A DNA stretch of 64,000 nt. It comes from Amoeboaphelidium protococcarum. Taxonomy: Eukaryota; Aphelidiomycota; Aphelidea. The stretch's first letter is position 1, and each line of letters opens with the position of its first letter. A program made the position numbers and the translations under genes. The stretch covers positions 2,544,687-2,608,686 of the forward strand of contig JALECJ010000257.1 in assembly GCA_023515745.1 (NCBI GenBank), written 5' to 3'. The notes under the pieces were generated by a model. It saw only the letters and a list, made by a program, of their open reading frames with translations, was not told the DNA's origin and did no database searches. Shown here one piece after another: positions 26,149 to 37,041 of the stretch.

Positions 26149-27375
26149 TCACATAGAGTAGTCATTGAGGGACACACATACAGCAGCTTTATGGTGGCCT
26201 TGATATTAACGTATACTTTCACCGCTACTTAAATCCCAAAGTCTCGCCGTATGATCAGATGCTGCACTAACCAGATACTCAGAATCGGCAGAGAATGCAC
26301 AGTCCCACACCCATCGCTGATGTCCAGTGAGAGTCTTTTCCAGCTTTAAGCTGATACCTTCTCCCTTGCCAGTATTAGAATTATTATACTCACTAGGATT
26401 ATAATTTTCTCCAGATTAAAGCGACCATATTTTTATAGTGGAATCAGCTGAAGCGGTAGCGAGATGTTTAACGTCTGGACTCAACACGCTCCTCAGCATA
26501 TAATTGTTATGGGCTTTCAACTTGCACACTGGCAAGAATTCAGTATGGGCACTAGCGGACTTTTGCTATTACTATTCGCCATGTGTTGATTACTAGTCGG
26601 TTTTGAACATACTCGACTAAGTTGACAACTTCCACATGTATACATTACCTTTGTGAGTACCGGCGGTGAGAAGAGAAGAGTCAGAAGCGATGGACAGGCT
26701 CTTCATCATGGCATCCTCTTCTGGTATAAGTTCGTGCGAACAAGCATTCTTGGCATATTGACTAGTATTACCACCACTTCCACTAGCATTAAAGCTACCG
26801 CTGAGATTTACAGAGTTGTTGTAATTATTAAAAGATGAATTGAGCCCAGCACGCAGATCCCATACTCTAATCGCTCCACCATGGTCACAACTAATCAGTT
26901 CAACCTGATTCGGATGGATAACAACATCAGCTACTCCAACTTTATCATGCGAATACTCTCTCTATGCAGCACTTTTACCGCCAGATTACTATTACTGTGA
27001 GTTATTACCAGCATTTCCTATTCTCATATCAAATACTTTAACGAAACCATCTTCGCCACCACTTACAATCCACTTTGCATTAGATTAAAACTAGACAGCG
27101 GTGACATTAGCGGTGTGACCTTCAAAGGTAGCGATGGGATTTCCATTATTGGTGAGACCTTCATATATTCTAATGTTCGGATTGCCAGCTGCAGCCACAT
27201 ACTTCTTATCCGTACTGATAGCTACTCTATTCACCTAGCTGTCTGGATGCTAAACTGTGCGCGAACAAATACCAGAAAGAGCTTCCCAAAATCTAATCGT
27301 TCTATCATATGACGCAGTTACCAAAAGCACAGTAGCCGCTTGTTATTATTGCTACTATTGAGACTCCGTTGGCAT
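26149..27375 (-). CDS. LST8: TOR complex subunit LST8 (WD40)
   Basis: 408 aa, one exon. WD40 propeller that binds the TOR kinase domain in TORC1 and TORC2. After [20 protein letters not shown] comes [20 protein letters not shown], the signature start of LST8, then [61 protein letters not shown] and [20 protein letters not shown]. It is longer than yeast or human LST8 (about 300-330 aa) because of inserted loops rich in Asn/Ser/Gln between blades (near residues 140, 205-230, 300 and 340). Confidence 0.95.
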
Positions 27376-27602
27376 TGTCTAGATATTCAACAACGTTTAT
27401 TATAATCGACTGACTGTACAGTGAGAAGAGATGTTTCAATAAGGTAACAGCTTTCGCCCGCTTTGTTTTTCCGAAACAAGAAAGAGGAAGAGCGACGAAT
27501 CAACCGACTTGACGCGACACAGCTCTGGGGGAAACGTAGAGAAAACGAATAACAGGAAAAAACGCCTAGTACAAATGCAAATATCCAATTTCACAACTCA
27601 GA

Positions 27603-27905
27603 TCAATTTATAGCCATATTCCCACCAACCTGTTCAATTCGAGCTTCAATCTGGTCTCCGTCTTCAATTTCAGCCTCGGCTGGAGTACTTTCTGCCTATA
27701 TACGCTCACCCTCAGGACTGAAAAAGCGCACATCTTTCATGCTTCTTCCCATTCTGTCACAGAAGGCTTCAAATATTTTATGAAACTTTGTGTTCGGCTT
27801 CACCTTGAAAAAGACTTCATTTCCTTCACCAGACTTGACCTTGATGTTGATGTGCTCAGTTGCACCTGGATCCTTCTTTGGTTCTTTCACGTCTTCCTGG
27901 GACAT
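27603..27905 (-). CDS. SMT3: SUMO (Smt3) precursor
   Basis: 100 aa. Ubiquitin-like modifier: HINIKVKSGEGNEVFFKVKP at residues about 18-37, then FHKIFEAFCDRMGRSMKDVRF, FSPEGERIQAEST and the C-terminal IEQVGG. The diglycine is followed by NMAIN, which a SUMO protease would remove. One TAG (Gln after ERI) interrupts the frame under the standard code. Gene is intronless; divergent from the transporter to its right. Confidence 0.96.
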
Positions 27906-28127
27906 ATTGTATATTTATATATACTCTCTCAATCACACTGTAATTAATAGTCGACACTGAGCTTTTCAAGCTTAACACGTTTGAAGCGAAAAGAAAAGAG
28001 AAAGAGAGGCTCTAAGCAGTTACGCGCTTAACGCGTTCCGTTTCACTCTGGAACTTTCATTTTCTTCTTCTCGTTACACATTGCAGCTGCAGCTTCTATA
28101 ATCGTGATTTTGATATAGTAAGATTAT

Positions 28128-29303
28128 ATGGCGGATGTGAAGCGTGATGAAAGCCTGAAATCAGTAGATGTGATTGTGAGTCCCGATGAAGATACAAGTC
28201 TTTTGATGTCTCCTGTTGGAAGCGATTAGTATTAGAGCTTATCTACGGGCGATAATGGTGGTGATGATGTTGAAGTACATGAAGAGTCTGAGAGGCGATC
28301 AGTCAAGACTGGACTTACTATGGTTGGAGTGTCGGCGCTATTGTTTTCAGTAATGTCCCTTCTCGTGAAAATTGGATCTATCAATGATGAGCGATTTCCA
28401 TTCGGATATAGTAGTTCGCAGCTAGTATTTGCTAGATCTGTCGTTCAATTTGTCATTGCCCTGATATGGCTACTGGTTATCAAAGTCAATCCGTTTGGTC
28501 CGCCGTCTCAGCCCATTAAATCTCTGAAGATGCTTTACAATTCTCCTAGATTCAATTTATTTATCAGAGGATTCTCAGGATCGATTGGACTGGCCATGTT
28601 CTACTTGTCCATTACTTTACTTCCGCTTGCTGATGCCACAACATTGTTCTTCACAGGACCTCCTATGACGGCTCTTCTCGCGCATCTCTGGCTAGGTGAA
28701 GATTATACCAGATTGGATGTCATATCGTCATTCATTTGCCTGGTTGGTGTAGTGTTGGTCTCGAGGCCTTCGTTTCTGTTTGGTTCCCATCTGATTGATG
28801 ATTCAACAGCGTCCCCTTATAGAGCTTCTGGTGTTTTTGCAGCGCTATTTGGTGCATGTATGTCAGCGGTTGCCTATTGCTCAGTGAGACGTGTGACTCG
28901 CTTAGCTCCTGGTCAAGTACATCCTCTTGTGCATGTATTCTACTTTGGCCTGATCAGCACTGTCATTTCGATCGTGATATTGATCGCTGATGCTAGTAAT
29001 TCAAGGACACCAAGCGGTTGGATTGACGTTTTGCTATTAAGCGCAATCGGTATCTCTGCATTCTTTGCATAATTCCTGCTGAACAATGGATTATAGAAAG
29101 CGCCAGCTGGTCCTGCAGTTCTCTTGCGCAACTTGGATGTTATATTCGCGTTCCTGGGAGGAGTTTTCGTGCTACAAGATGCTCCTACAGACGCGCTTAT
29201 CCTAGGACTTGATATTACCGGAGCTGTTCTCATTTGTCTTGGTGCAGCTTTTAAAAACATTTTTAAATTGACAAAAGGCTTGTTGTCGCAATATAGATCA
29301 TGA
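28128..29303 (+). CDS. SLC35G/EamA-type drug-metabolite transporter family protein
   Basis: 391 aa, one exon. A soluble acidic N-terminus (about 65 residues) is followed by about ten membrane segments, starting VGVSALLFSVMSLLVKIG. The EamA signature is clear: RGFSGSIGLAMFYLSITLLP, LADATTLFFTGPPMTALLAH and LWLGEDYTRLDVISSFICL, followed by a second EamA half (CSVRRVTRLAPGQVHP to LGAAFKNIFKL). It resembles SLC35G1-like membrane proteins. Substrate unknown. Two TAA/TAG Gln codons lie in the last third. Confidence 0.9.
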
Positions 29304-29423
29304 TGACTTTGTATAGTGGGTCCAGTACTTATTTTTTCAGAATCGATTTTATTAGCTCTTAGATTTCAGTCTGTTCGTCTCTCAATTTCTTGCCTCATTA
29401 AACAACAATTACTAGAACAAAAT

Positions 29424-30257
29424 ATGACTGGAGTTGACGCGTTTGAGTTGGCAAGACAGTAGAATATAAGCCAATTGAAGAATCTACCTTCAAGCTCTTT
29501 TCATCCGGATCCCAAGGTACAGGCCAGGGATGAAGATGGGAGAACAGTCTTGCATTGGGCAATCTCAAAAAATGAAGTGTCATTCAACATTGTGGAGTAT
29601 ATTCTGGATGTTTTGCGTAGAGATTATGGCCAGGAAGTTGTGCTTAAGGCTGTTAATGCTCAGGATGAAGATGACTGGACACCGCTTCATCTGGCGGCAT
29701 CCCACGGCAATGAATTGATCACCCAACTGCTGTTGAATGCAGGTGCCAAGGTTAATGCTCTCACTTAGTCCATGCAATCCCCTCTACACTTTGCCGTGTC
29801 GAAACAGCATTCAGGCGTGATTGAACTGCTGCTGAAACAGGAAGGCGTCGACTTGACGCTTAAAGACATGAACGGCCAGACTGTGTTTCACCGTCTCTGC
29901 GCCAAAGGGAATCTGTAGATTGTCAAGTTGTTGAGTGAGCATATTGTGTAATAGGCCACGTCTAGTTCCGATTTGAATAATGATGATCAAAAGTGTGCTG
30001 CTTCTCTGAAAAACCTTCTGCTGGTTAAAGACAAGATTGGCAATACATGTCTCCATTTTCTGGCTGAAGAGAATCACATTGACTCATTGCTGTATTTTAC
30101 GCGTCTGTTTGAGCAATACCATGACAAGTTCATCACTGGGCATGATTACGCGAAGGACATTCTGACTTAGTAGAAGAATATGGAAGGAAAATCTATTTTG
30201 GATATGATAAGTGATAAAACTGCACTGGCATACTTTCAAAGTTAAATACATTTGTGA
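29424..30257 (+). CDS. Ankyrin-repeat protein, PSMD10/Nas6 (gankyrin)-like
   Basis: 277 aa. Ankyrin repeats in order: DEDGRTVLHWAISKNEVSFN, DEDDWTPLHLAASHGNELIT, SMQSPLHFAVSKQHSGVIEL, DMNGQTVFHRLCAKGN and DKIGNTCLHFLAEENHIDSL. The repeat phrases 'W..SPLH.AAS.G' and 'N..G.TPLH.A.SK' resemble Nas6/gankyrin, a chaperone of the 19S proteasome base, and the length is close to that family (about 230 aa). Other ankyrin proteins cannot be excluded. Confidence 0.75.
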
Positions 30258-30395
30258 ATATACTGTGTGCAGTCAGTGATTGTTTATTGCTTTCCTCTCT
30301 ATCTCTTTCTACTTTGGTTCCTTACGCGTTCAGATCCTTTTCTCTTCTTTTCTTCACTTACGGATTTTGATATTTGATCTTTGTTGAAATACATT

Positions 30396-32072
30396 ATGGC
30401 AGATTTATCTTAATTGGAAAAGAGTGATCATATTACAGCGACTGGTTAACTGCTGTCTAATGATAGAGTTAAAGATGTTTAGATTGACAAATTCAGTGTT
30501 GCCGCATATGGTCAACAGCTGATTGAGGATACCACTTTGACATTGGTTTACGGTAAAAAGTATGGGTTAGTTGGATCCAACGCTAGTGGTAAAAGTACAC
30601 TACTGAAAGTGCTAGCTGCTAGATATGTTGACATTCAGCCTAGTGTTGATATTTATCTGCTTGAGAGGGAGTATGATCCTACTGAGATGACCGCTGTTGA
30701 GGCTGTGGTGGATATCGTAAAGACGGAACGCGACAAACTCGAGGATGAGATGGAAGTTCTGTTGGAGACTGTGGAAGGAGCTGAGAGTGCGCGCATGGAC
30801 TTTATCAATGAGCGACTGTAGGAGTTGGATGTGTCGCTGGCTGAGTAGAAGGCTCGCTCGGTCCTCCATGGTCTCGGCTTCACCAAAGAGATGTAGGATA
30901 TGAAGACTAAGGAGTTCTCGGGTGGTTGGAGAATGAGAGTTGCACTGGCCAGAGCTCTATTTGTTAGGCCTACTATCTTATTGCTTGACGATGCCACTAA
31001 TCATCTGGATCTGAGTGCTGTTGTTTGGCTTGAGGACTACTTGATTAACTATCCACACACAGTGGTTATGGTCTCTCACTCTTCGGATTTTACTAATGCG
31101 ATTTGCAACGAGATTATGTACTTGCACAATAGAAAGCTGTAGTATTTTAGTGGAAACTATGATACGTTCGTCAGAGTGAAAGGTGAATTGGATGAGGCTA
31201 CGCGTAAGAAGGTGAAAGCTGACACCAAGAAGATGCAGAACATTAAAGAGAACTTGACCAAGAGCGGTAAAGCTGCCAAGTAGGCCAAGTCGCATGAGAA
31301 GATGATTAAGAAGTAGATTGAGAAGGATGGTGTGGCAGATTTGAAGGATTTACTGGATGATGATAAAGAGGTGAAGATTCGCTTTCACGATTGTGGTGGT
31401 GGTCTTCCTAGCCCATTCTTGAAGTTTAATGACGTGTCATTTGCATATCCTGGTAAGAATCTGTTGTACAAAGGTTTGAATTTCGGCTTGGATCTTAGCT
31501 CTAGAGTGGCCATTGTCGGCCAAAATGGTGTTGGTAAATCGACGCTGATGAAGCTGATGACTGGCGAATTGAAGCCAAGTAGTGGGGTGGTTGAAAGACA
31601 TCATCATTTGAAGATTGCTCGTTTTCATCAGCACTTGACTGATCAGTTAGATCTGACAATGTCTGCCGTCGAATGGCTATGTGAAAAGTTTGAAGACGTA
31701 AAGCCTTAGTAGATGAGGGGAATTTTGGGAGCATTTGGTGTCACTGGAAAGTCTCAGACTGTCTCTATGGACAAACTGTCTGATGGTCAATTGCGACGCG
31801 TAGTTTTTGCCTATTTATCTCGTATGTAGTGTCACTTGTTGATGCTTGACGAGCCTACCAACTTTCTTGATATGGAGACTATTGATGCTCTCGCGGAAGG
31901 TATCAATGAGTTTGATGGCGGTGTGGTTCTGATCAGTCACGACTTTAGACTTATTAATCAGGTTGCTGAAGAGATTTGGGTCATTGAAGAAGGTGTTCTG
32001 GTTCCTTGGGATGGCGATATTGCAGAGTACAAAGATTATCTGAAAGCCAAAGTTGCTGCAGAAAATTAGTGA
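30396..32072 (+). CDS. ARB1: ABC-F ATPase, ARB1/ABCF2 subfamily
   Basis: 558 aa, one exon, two ATPase domains and no membrane part; the family works in ribosome biogenesis and export. Start [20 protein letters not shown] and [20 protein letters not shown] agree with ABCF2. NBD1: Walker [11 protein letters not shown], signature FSGGWRMR, Walker B region [16 protein letters not shown]2: Walker [11 protein letters not shown], signature LSDGQLRRV, Walker [16 protein letters not shown]1 has Asp-Ala where DEP is usual, and NBD2 has SDGQ where SGGQ is usual. The linker is rich in Lys, with several TAG Gln codons. Slightly shorter than human/yeast homologues at the N-terminus. Confidence 0.93.
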
Positions 32073-32290
32073 ATTGACACTTGATAGAGAGTCTAAATAA
32101 CATTTTCTAGTGGTACCAGTAACTTTGTAAGATTTCTGATCAGATGATCTTGTCTATAAATAGCAATCTGGTCACGCAATATAGCAACCCGTTTTCCACT
32201 TAAAGGTAAAGTGAAAGAATATTCTTTAGCTTCAATAATTCATTTAGTTAAAAATCATTTAACATCTAAGTATTAGTATCGACTTTCAAC

Positions 32291-33223
32291 ATGACTGACA
32301 ATGTGCAGCGTGATCAACTTGAAACAACTATGGATGAAGAGAAGATGTAGGTATAACATGATGAATCAAAAGTGAAAAGTAATGATTCGATCAATACACA
32401 AAGCAGTGTAAATTCTTAATAGTAAAAAGGCCACGATGATGATAAGCACAATCATCATCATCATCATTTGATAAATGGAAATAAGGTGGAGAAGAAGAAA
32501 AAGAAGCGTAAATTTGCCAACAAGACTGGCGTTAAGAAGGATGTTGTGCAATAAGAGCTAGAGACCAAGGCATATTTATAGTAGAGTTTAAAGATGAAGA
32601 TGATGTATCGAACACAAGCAGAGATTATGGGTGGAGGTATGCGGCCTCCAGTGAACATGATGATATCGCCCATGATGTAGTAACAATAAGGCTTCCTGTA
32701 ACAGTCACGCGTTCCAATCACCAAATCTGGAACTGGAGATTCTACTACTACAAACTACTCGTCGCTTTAAAATTCACCCATGTAACAGTCAATAGCACCT
32801 GGCTATCAGTTAATTGTCTCTCCAAATTATGCATATCCCGTACTACCAATGAGCCCAATTGCTGTAGGGCCATTTGATCCTAGATTTTAGACCATGTCTT
32901 AATATGGAGCCGCGTAATCATCGTCAGACTAGATGGCTTAATTGTAGAAACCTGATGCTAATAAATCTACCGATGCTGATGATGTCAAGTCGATAGAGAG
33001 CTCATAGGATAACAGCATATAAAAGTCTGCAGCAGTTCTCGGGAGACGGGCAAGTACGCGATTGCTTTAAAAGAGCCTCAAGAACAACAGAGATCTCATG
33101 CTGAGTCAAACTGAAGCAGTCATGTCTCCTACCACAGAGTTCTTTCACAGGACGTTGAATTCACCCGATAAAGTGTCCAACGCACCCATGACTCCGACAC
33201 GAGCCGTAAGATTGAGGTTTTGA
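32291..33223 (+). CDS. Gln/Met/Ser-rich low-complexity protein, unknown
   Basis: 310 aa frame from ATG 32291 to TGA 33221, open only if TAA/TAG are Gln. Features: six histidines after HDDDKHN, a basic block EKKKKKRKFANKTGVKK (possible nuclear signal) near residue 70, Met/Gln/Pro-rich middle (MRPPVNMMISPMMQQQQG) and a C-terminus TPTRAVRLRF. About a tenth of residues are Gln, largely TAA/TAG. No known domain seen. Low-complexity composition would suit an RNA-binding or transcription-associated protein, but that is a guess. Confidence 0.65.
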
Positions 33224-33341
33224 TCATGAATATAGAGCTCATTGTTTTTATAGATTACACTACTGTATCTCTTTTTTATTATGAGATTTGAATAACTCCG
33301 ATCGTCAGTATAAACGCATTAATTTCTGACGCGACAACGGC

Positions 33342-34124
33342 ATGACTGCACAATAGACAACTATTGGGCGACGACAAAGTATATTGCAAAGTCTTGATTT
33401 TGAGAGCTATGAATTGTATAAGCCTTTAGCCGCATACATAGGCTCTTCCAACGTTGAAATGTTCCTGAATGTGGATCTTGATACTTTGGCCGACAAAACT
33501 CCATTGCAACATCGAATTCTAATGATGATTTTTGTGGAGAATGTTCTACGTCCCAAAGTGGAAGAAGCTTGGTAAAGGAAGATTAATGAGCGCAAGTAAG
33601 CGAAAGCAGAGAGTTATTGTATTGTAGTTTAAGATGGTGTTTTAAATGCCAGTGGTCGTTTATTGTCGCGTGATAAAGACTCCTCTGTTGCGCCAAATAA
33701 GATCTCTATTAAGCAACTTGAAGACTATGAGTTTGTAGAAGGCCTACTGAAAGACACATTTGCCATTCAAAAGATTGATCTGTCACGCAACGGCTTATCA
33801 TCTGCTGATTTGAGTATTGTTCTGAAATTTGTCATTCATCTCAAAGACATTGGTAAGTTGTCACTAAACAGTGTCGTTGATCTGAGCTTTAACAGTATTC
33901 ATGGCATGGACAAGTATTGGGACGATACCCCTCGTGTTTTGAAAGACTTGACTGGAATTTCTCAAGTAAAGTTTATCAATATTTAATCTAATCCTTTTTG
34001 CTCGGTTGACCGCATTGACTTTTGGCGTAGTTTGCAGATGGATGACCCTTTAACCGAGAAAATTAATATGGATAAACCGACTCCTTCTCGATTCTAAAGC
34101 TTGGGAGAAGCTGTTGCAGGGTGA
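33342..34124 (+). CDS. Leucine-rich-repeat-like protein, unknown; 3' end uncertain
   Basis: 260 aa from ATG 33342. Middle and C-terminal parts show LRR-like phrases: IQKIDLSRNGLSSADLSIVL, LSLNSVVDLSFNSIHGMD and a cap-like end ISQVKFINIQSNPFCSVDRI. The N-terminal 100 residues are unassigned. The frame ends at TGA 34122, but just before it the +1 frame reads SKAWEKLLQGESVAQKVR and continues to TGA 34174, which looks more protein-like than the frame-0 end. A frameshift (biological or an assembly error) at about 34094 is possible. Confidence 0.65.
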
Positions 34125-37041
34125 AAGTGTTGCGTAGAAAGTTCGCAGTGTACATGATACGTTCTACTTCCGTTGAGATGGTAATTAGATTAGCATGATC
34201 GAAATCAAAGGATTACATTTAGCATTTTAATTGCCCATCATAGAGCATTTCAGACTGGGTTCTTTTATTCTTATTTCTTATCTTCTTCGTGTCTTTTTTA
34301 GCACAAGTTGATACTATTTCGTTCTAAAACCGTCAATAGTCTTAGAACGTGCTCTAAAATAGCCATGTCAAATTTCATGTCATTACGCCTACGGGAACAT
34401 ACTCAACTCTCTCACATGGCCAAATCGGGGCCTACATGAACCGCTTGGAAAACATGTAAAATTTTATGATCACCTTATAGAAGATTTCACGGCAAGCTCA
34501 AATATGGTAGTGTTAACTCTGATTTGTTGTATTATATTGCAAAATTTACGCGTCAAAGTTGAAATTGTAATTGCCCCTTGGTGAATTGCAGAAGTGAGTT
34601 CAGACGGCCGTCGCAATCAAATCTAAGGTGCGGCTTTTTGTTCTTCACGATATTTTAGAACACTTTTCGTGCATCTGCATTTGTGAATAACGTTGACAAT
34701 CTAAACGCTATCGAAAACAATTTGGATAGTGAGGTTTCCAGTGTTGACGATGAAATTGATTTACTCATAATTGCAAGAAGGATTCTCAATGAGGAAGATC
34801 TACATTATGCGCCGATTTTAGACTTGGGATATAAATGCTTGCCATTTGTGGCTCGTCTTTTTGCCGAGAAAGTTAGAAATATTGGTAATGAACCATCTGC
34901 TGTGGTAATGTGCTGTTGCATTGCAATAATTAAGACTACCGTTTGTATATTACCGCGATTTAGTAATGGGCAATTCCTAATAATCTAAAGAGTACCGTAC
35001 CGTATCTACACAATTTTTGATATGAATTCTCTTCATGAACCTCAAAATATGATAAAAAGAGAGTGAGAGAGCATCAAGTATTGAAGGTAAATACACTTTC
35101 CGTGTACCGTATCAGGTCAGATATATCACAATCTTGGTACGATTTATGCAGAGGACGATGCAGAGCCGAGAAATGCGTAACTCTATTTCTATGAGCCTGA
35201 GTTCGTTGTGGATATCTGGATGAAGAATTATCCTGATTTGAGTTAAGATACTTTGCGCCTACTTTAGAATTTGATCATTGATAGAAGCTCATTCTATAGA
35301 ATCTTCATGCAGGTGAGGTCCTGTCATTTTCATAATGAAGGACCGGAATTTTAAATGCTATTCGTCAGTATATATCAAGGATCTAAGAACTTCATTACCA
35401 GACATGAGAATCTGTTTAAAATATGACTCAAGTGTTAATGCTTCTCAATCGCGATATAACAAATATTCCGTACCTTTAATTGCTGCATTGATTCCATTAA
35501 ATGTCGATGGTGAGTACTAATTAGATGCAGAAAGATAGTTTGCAGAATACCTTAATCAGGGCGACTCCGATCCAATTTCAGATCTTAGCGTGTTGCGATA
35601 AGTGAGCCATTTACGCTCCGATGCATTACGTTTGAATATTCCCCAGCGGCGACTCTGATTTTAAATTTGATATAGTCAGATAGGGACTATGAGATGGCGT
35701 TAAAATAAACAAGAGTGACTTAGAACGCGTACTACACATTTATGCTGCAAGATAGAACACTTAATAAGTGTATTGAAGGCTTCAATTCTATCGTGCACCA
35801 TTGTAGATTGACATAATAGTGTGTGATAAATGGGTTTTAAAAGTAGAATTAAATGATGAACCATTCAGATATTACTTACATGCTACTGTTGTCGGAACGG
35901 TCGTTGCTCCATGCCACACTGAACAGATATATGTTTAGCTATCTACTATGTAATTTATGGACAAGGAAAAGAAAATATCTTTAATTAAAAATTATTATAA
36001 CAATTCCTCCGTAGTCATTCGCAATAAGGCGCCCTGTCTTACAATGGCAATGGTGTCGACAAAGGACTGTGTACTGCAAGGGAGTACGTGATAATGGTCT
36101 CAATCGCCAATACCAGTCCTTTGAATTTATCCCCAAATGAAGTAACACTCCGGCCTCCATTGCTGTTAAAAAGGACTTGGACTTCAATTCTTACGATGAA
36201 ATGATTAAATATACAAAGAAGAGGAAACCGCCTCAGAAAAACCTCTGGAATAATAACTGCAATGGTAATGAATAAAAAGTTGATAATACGAGTGATTATA
36301 CCTATTCAACAGCCGACTCTATTTCAATTAAGAAGATCTGACTTAACATTTTGGAACTAGCGACAACTCTGATTTTGAGGACTCTATAATTGTTGAACTC
36401 TAAACCGGTACGTTTAAAGATGTAATTACTACAGATGAAGAGTGATTACAAGTGTCTACATACTCAAATGATAATTATTATATAAATATCATCAAATTCA
36501 TGTTAAAATACATATTTCGCGCCGCGCGCTTCTCACTTGTTTTGTATAAAAATGTTTTGGAACGCATCTTAAAATAGTCTTTGCAAACTGTCAAAATATA
36601 AAAAAAGTTTATAGGCTGTGCCGTGGAGAAAGCCTCCAATTTGGGATCCACTGTAATGTCAACACGAGCATCAGAGCAATTGGTTCTGTCTGCGCAGTTG
36701 CCTGCCTGAACCGTTCCCCAATTTTTCAAGACCCGAGTTGCCCGAGATTACTTTCAGAAAACTGCTGGTCACTCCGTGCTTGTCAGCACCAAGTGGCAAA
36801 TTGAATGAATCTACCAGGCGAAGCCAATATCCCGCTTTAAAGTCCCCTTTCGGTTACAGCTGTTGCCAGCCGGACTTGAACGCGCGTCTTTCTGACCGCT
36901 AAGCCATTAAGGTTGCACATGAATTGTTCGGGATATTAGAAAAATATTGCACGGTTAGTCCAACTCAACAATTGCTCCGTTTTGAAGGATAAACTTCACA
37001 TGAAAGAACTCACACAGTGGTTGTAAACTAGCAAAATTTAT
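34125..37041. other. 2.9-kb unresolved stretch with coding-like pieces
   Basis: No complete gene can be drawn. Two plus-strand pieces look coding: about 34600-34890 (RASAFVNNVDNLNAIENNLD, then IARRILNEEDLHYAPILDLG) and about 35116-35325 (NLGTIYAEDDAEPRNAQLYF, VVDIWMKNYPDLSQDTLRLL). They could be exons of one gene or a decaying gene; joins are not evident. A third, 35940-36330, is lysine/asparagine-rich and ambiguous. The right part (36480-37040) appears non-coding and holds a tRNA-like relic. Confidence 0.4.
36862..36917 (-). pseudogene. tRNA-like relic or tRNA-derived SINE head
   Basis: The minus strand has an A-box-like TGGCTTAGCGG (36897-36907) and a B-box-like GTTCAAGTCC (36872-36881), followed by GGCTGGCAAC. 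The boxes are only about 15 nt apart, so there is no room for an anticodon arm, and the acceptor ends do not pair well. It is therefore not a working tRNA; a deleted tRNA copy or the head of a SINE fits better. Confidence 0.4.

Noticed and set aside
32450-32470. Poly-His run as an artificial tag
   Set aside because: It is a natural CAT repeat inside a low-complexity host protein with TAA/TAG codons around it.
36478-36729. 83-aa minus ORF
   Set aside because: AT-rich, no family-like sequence, in a region without other coding signs.
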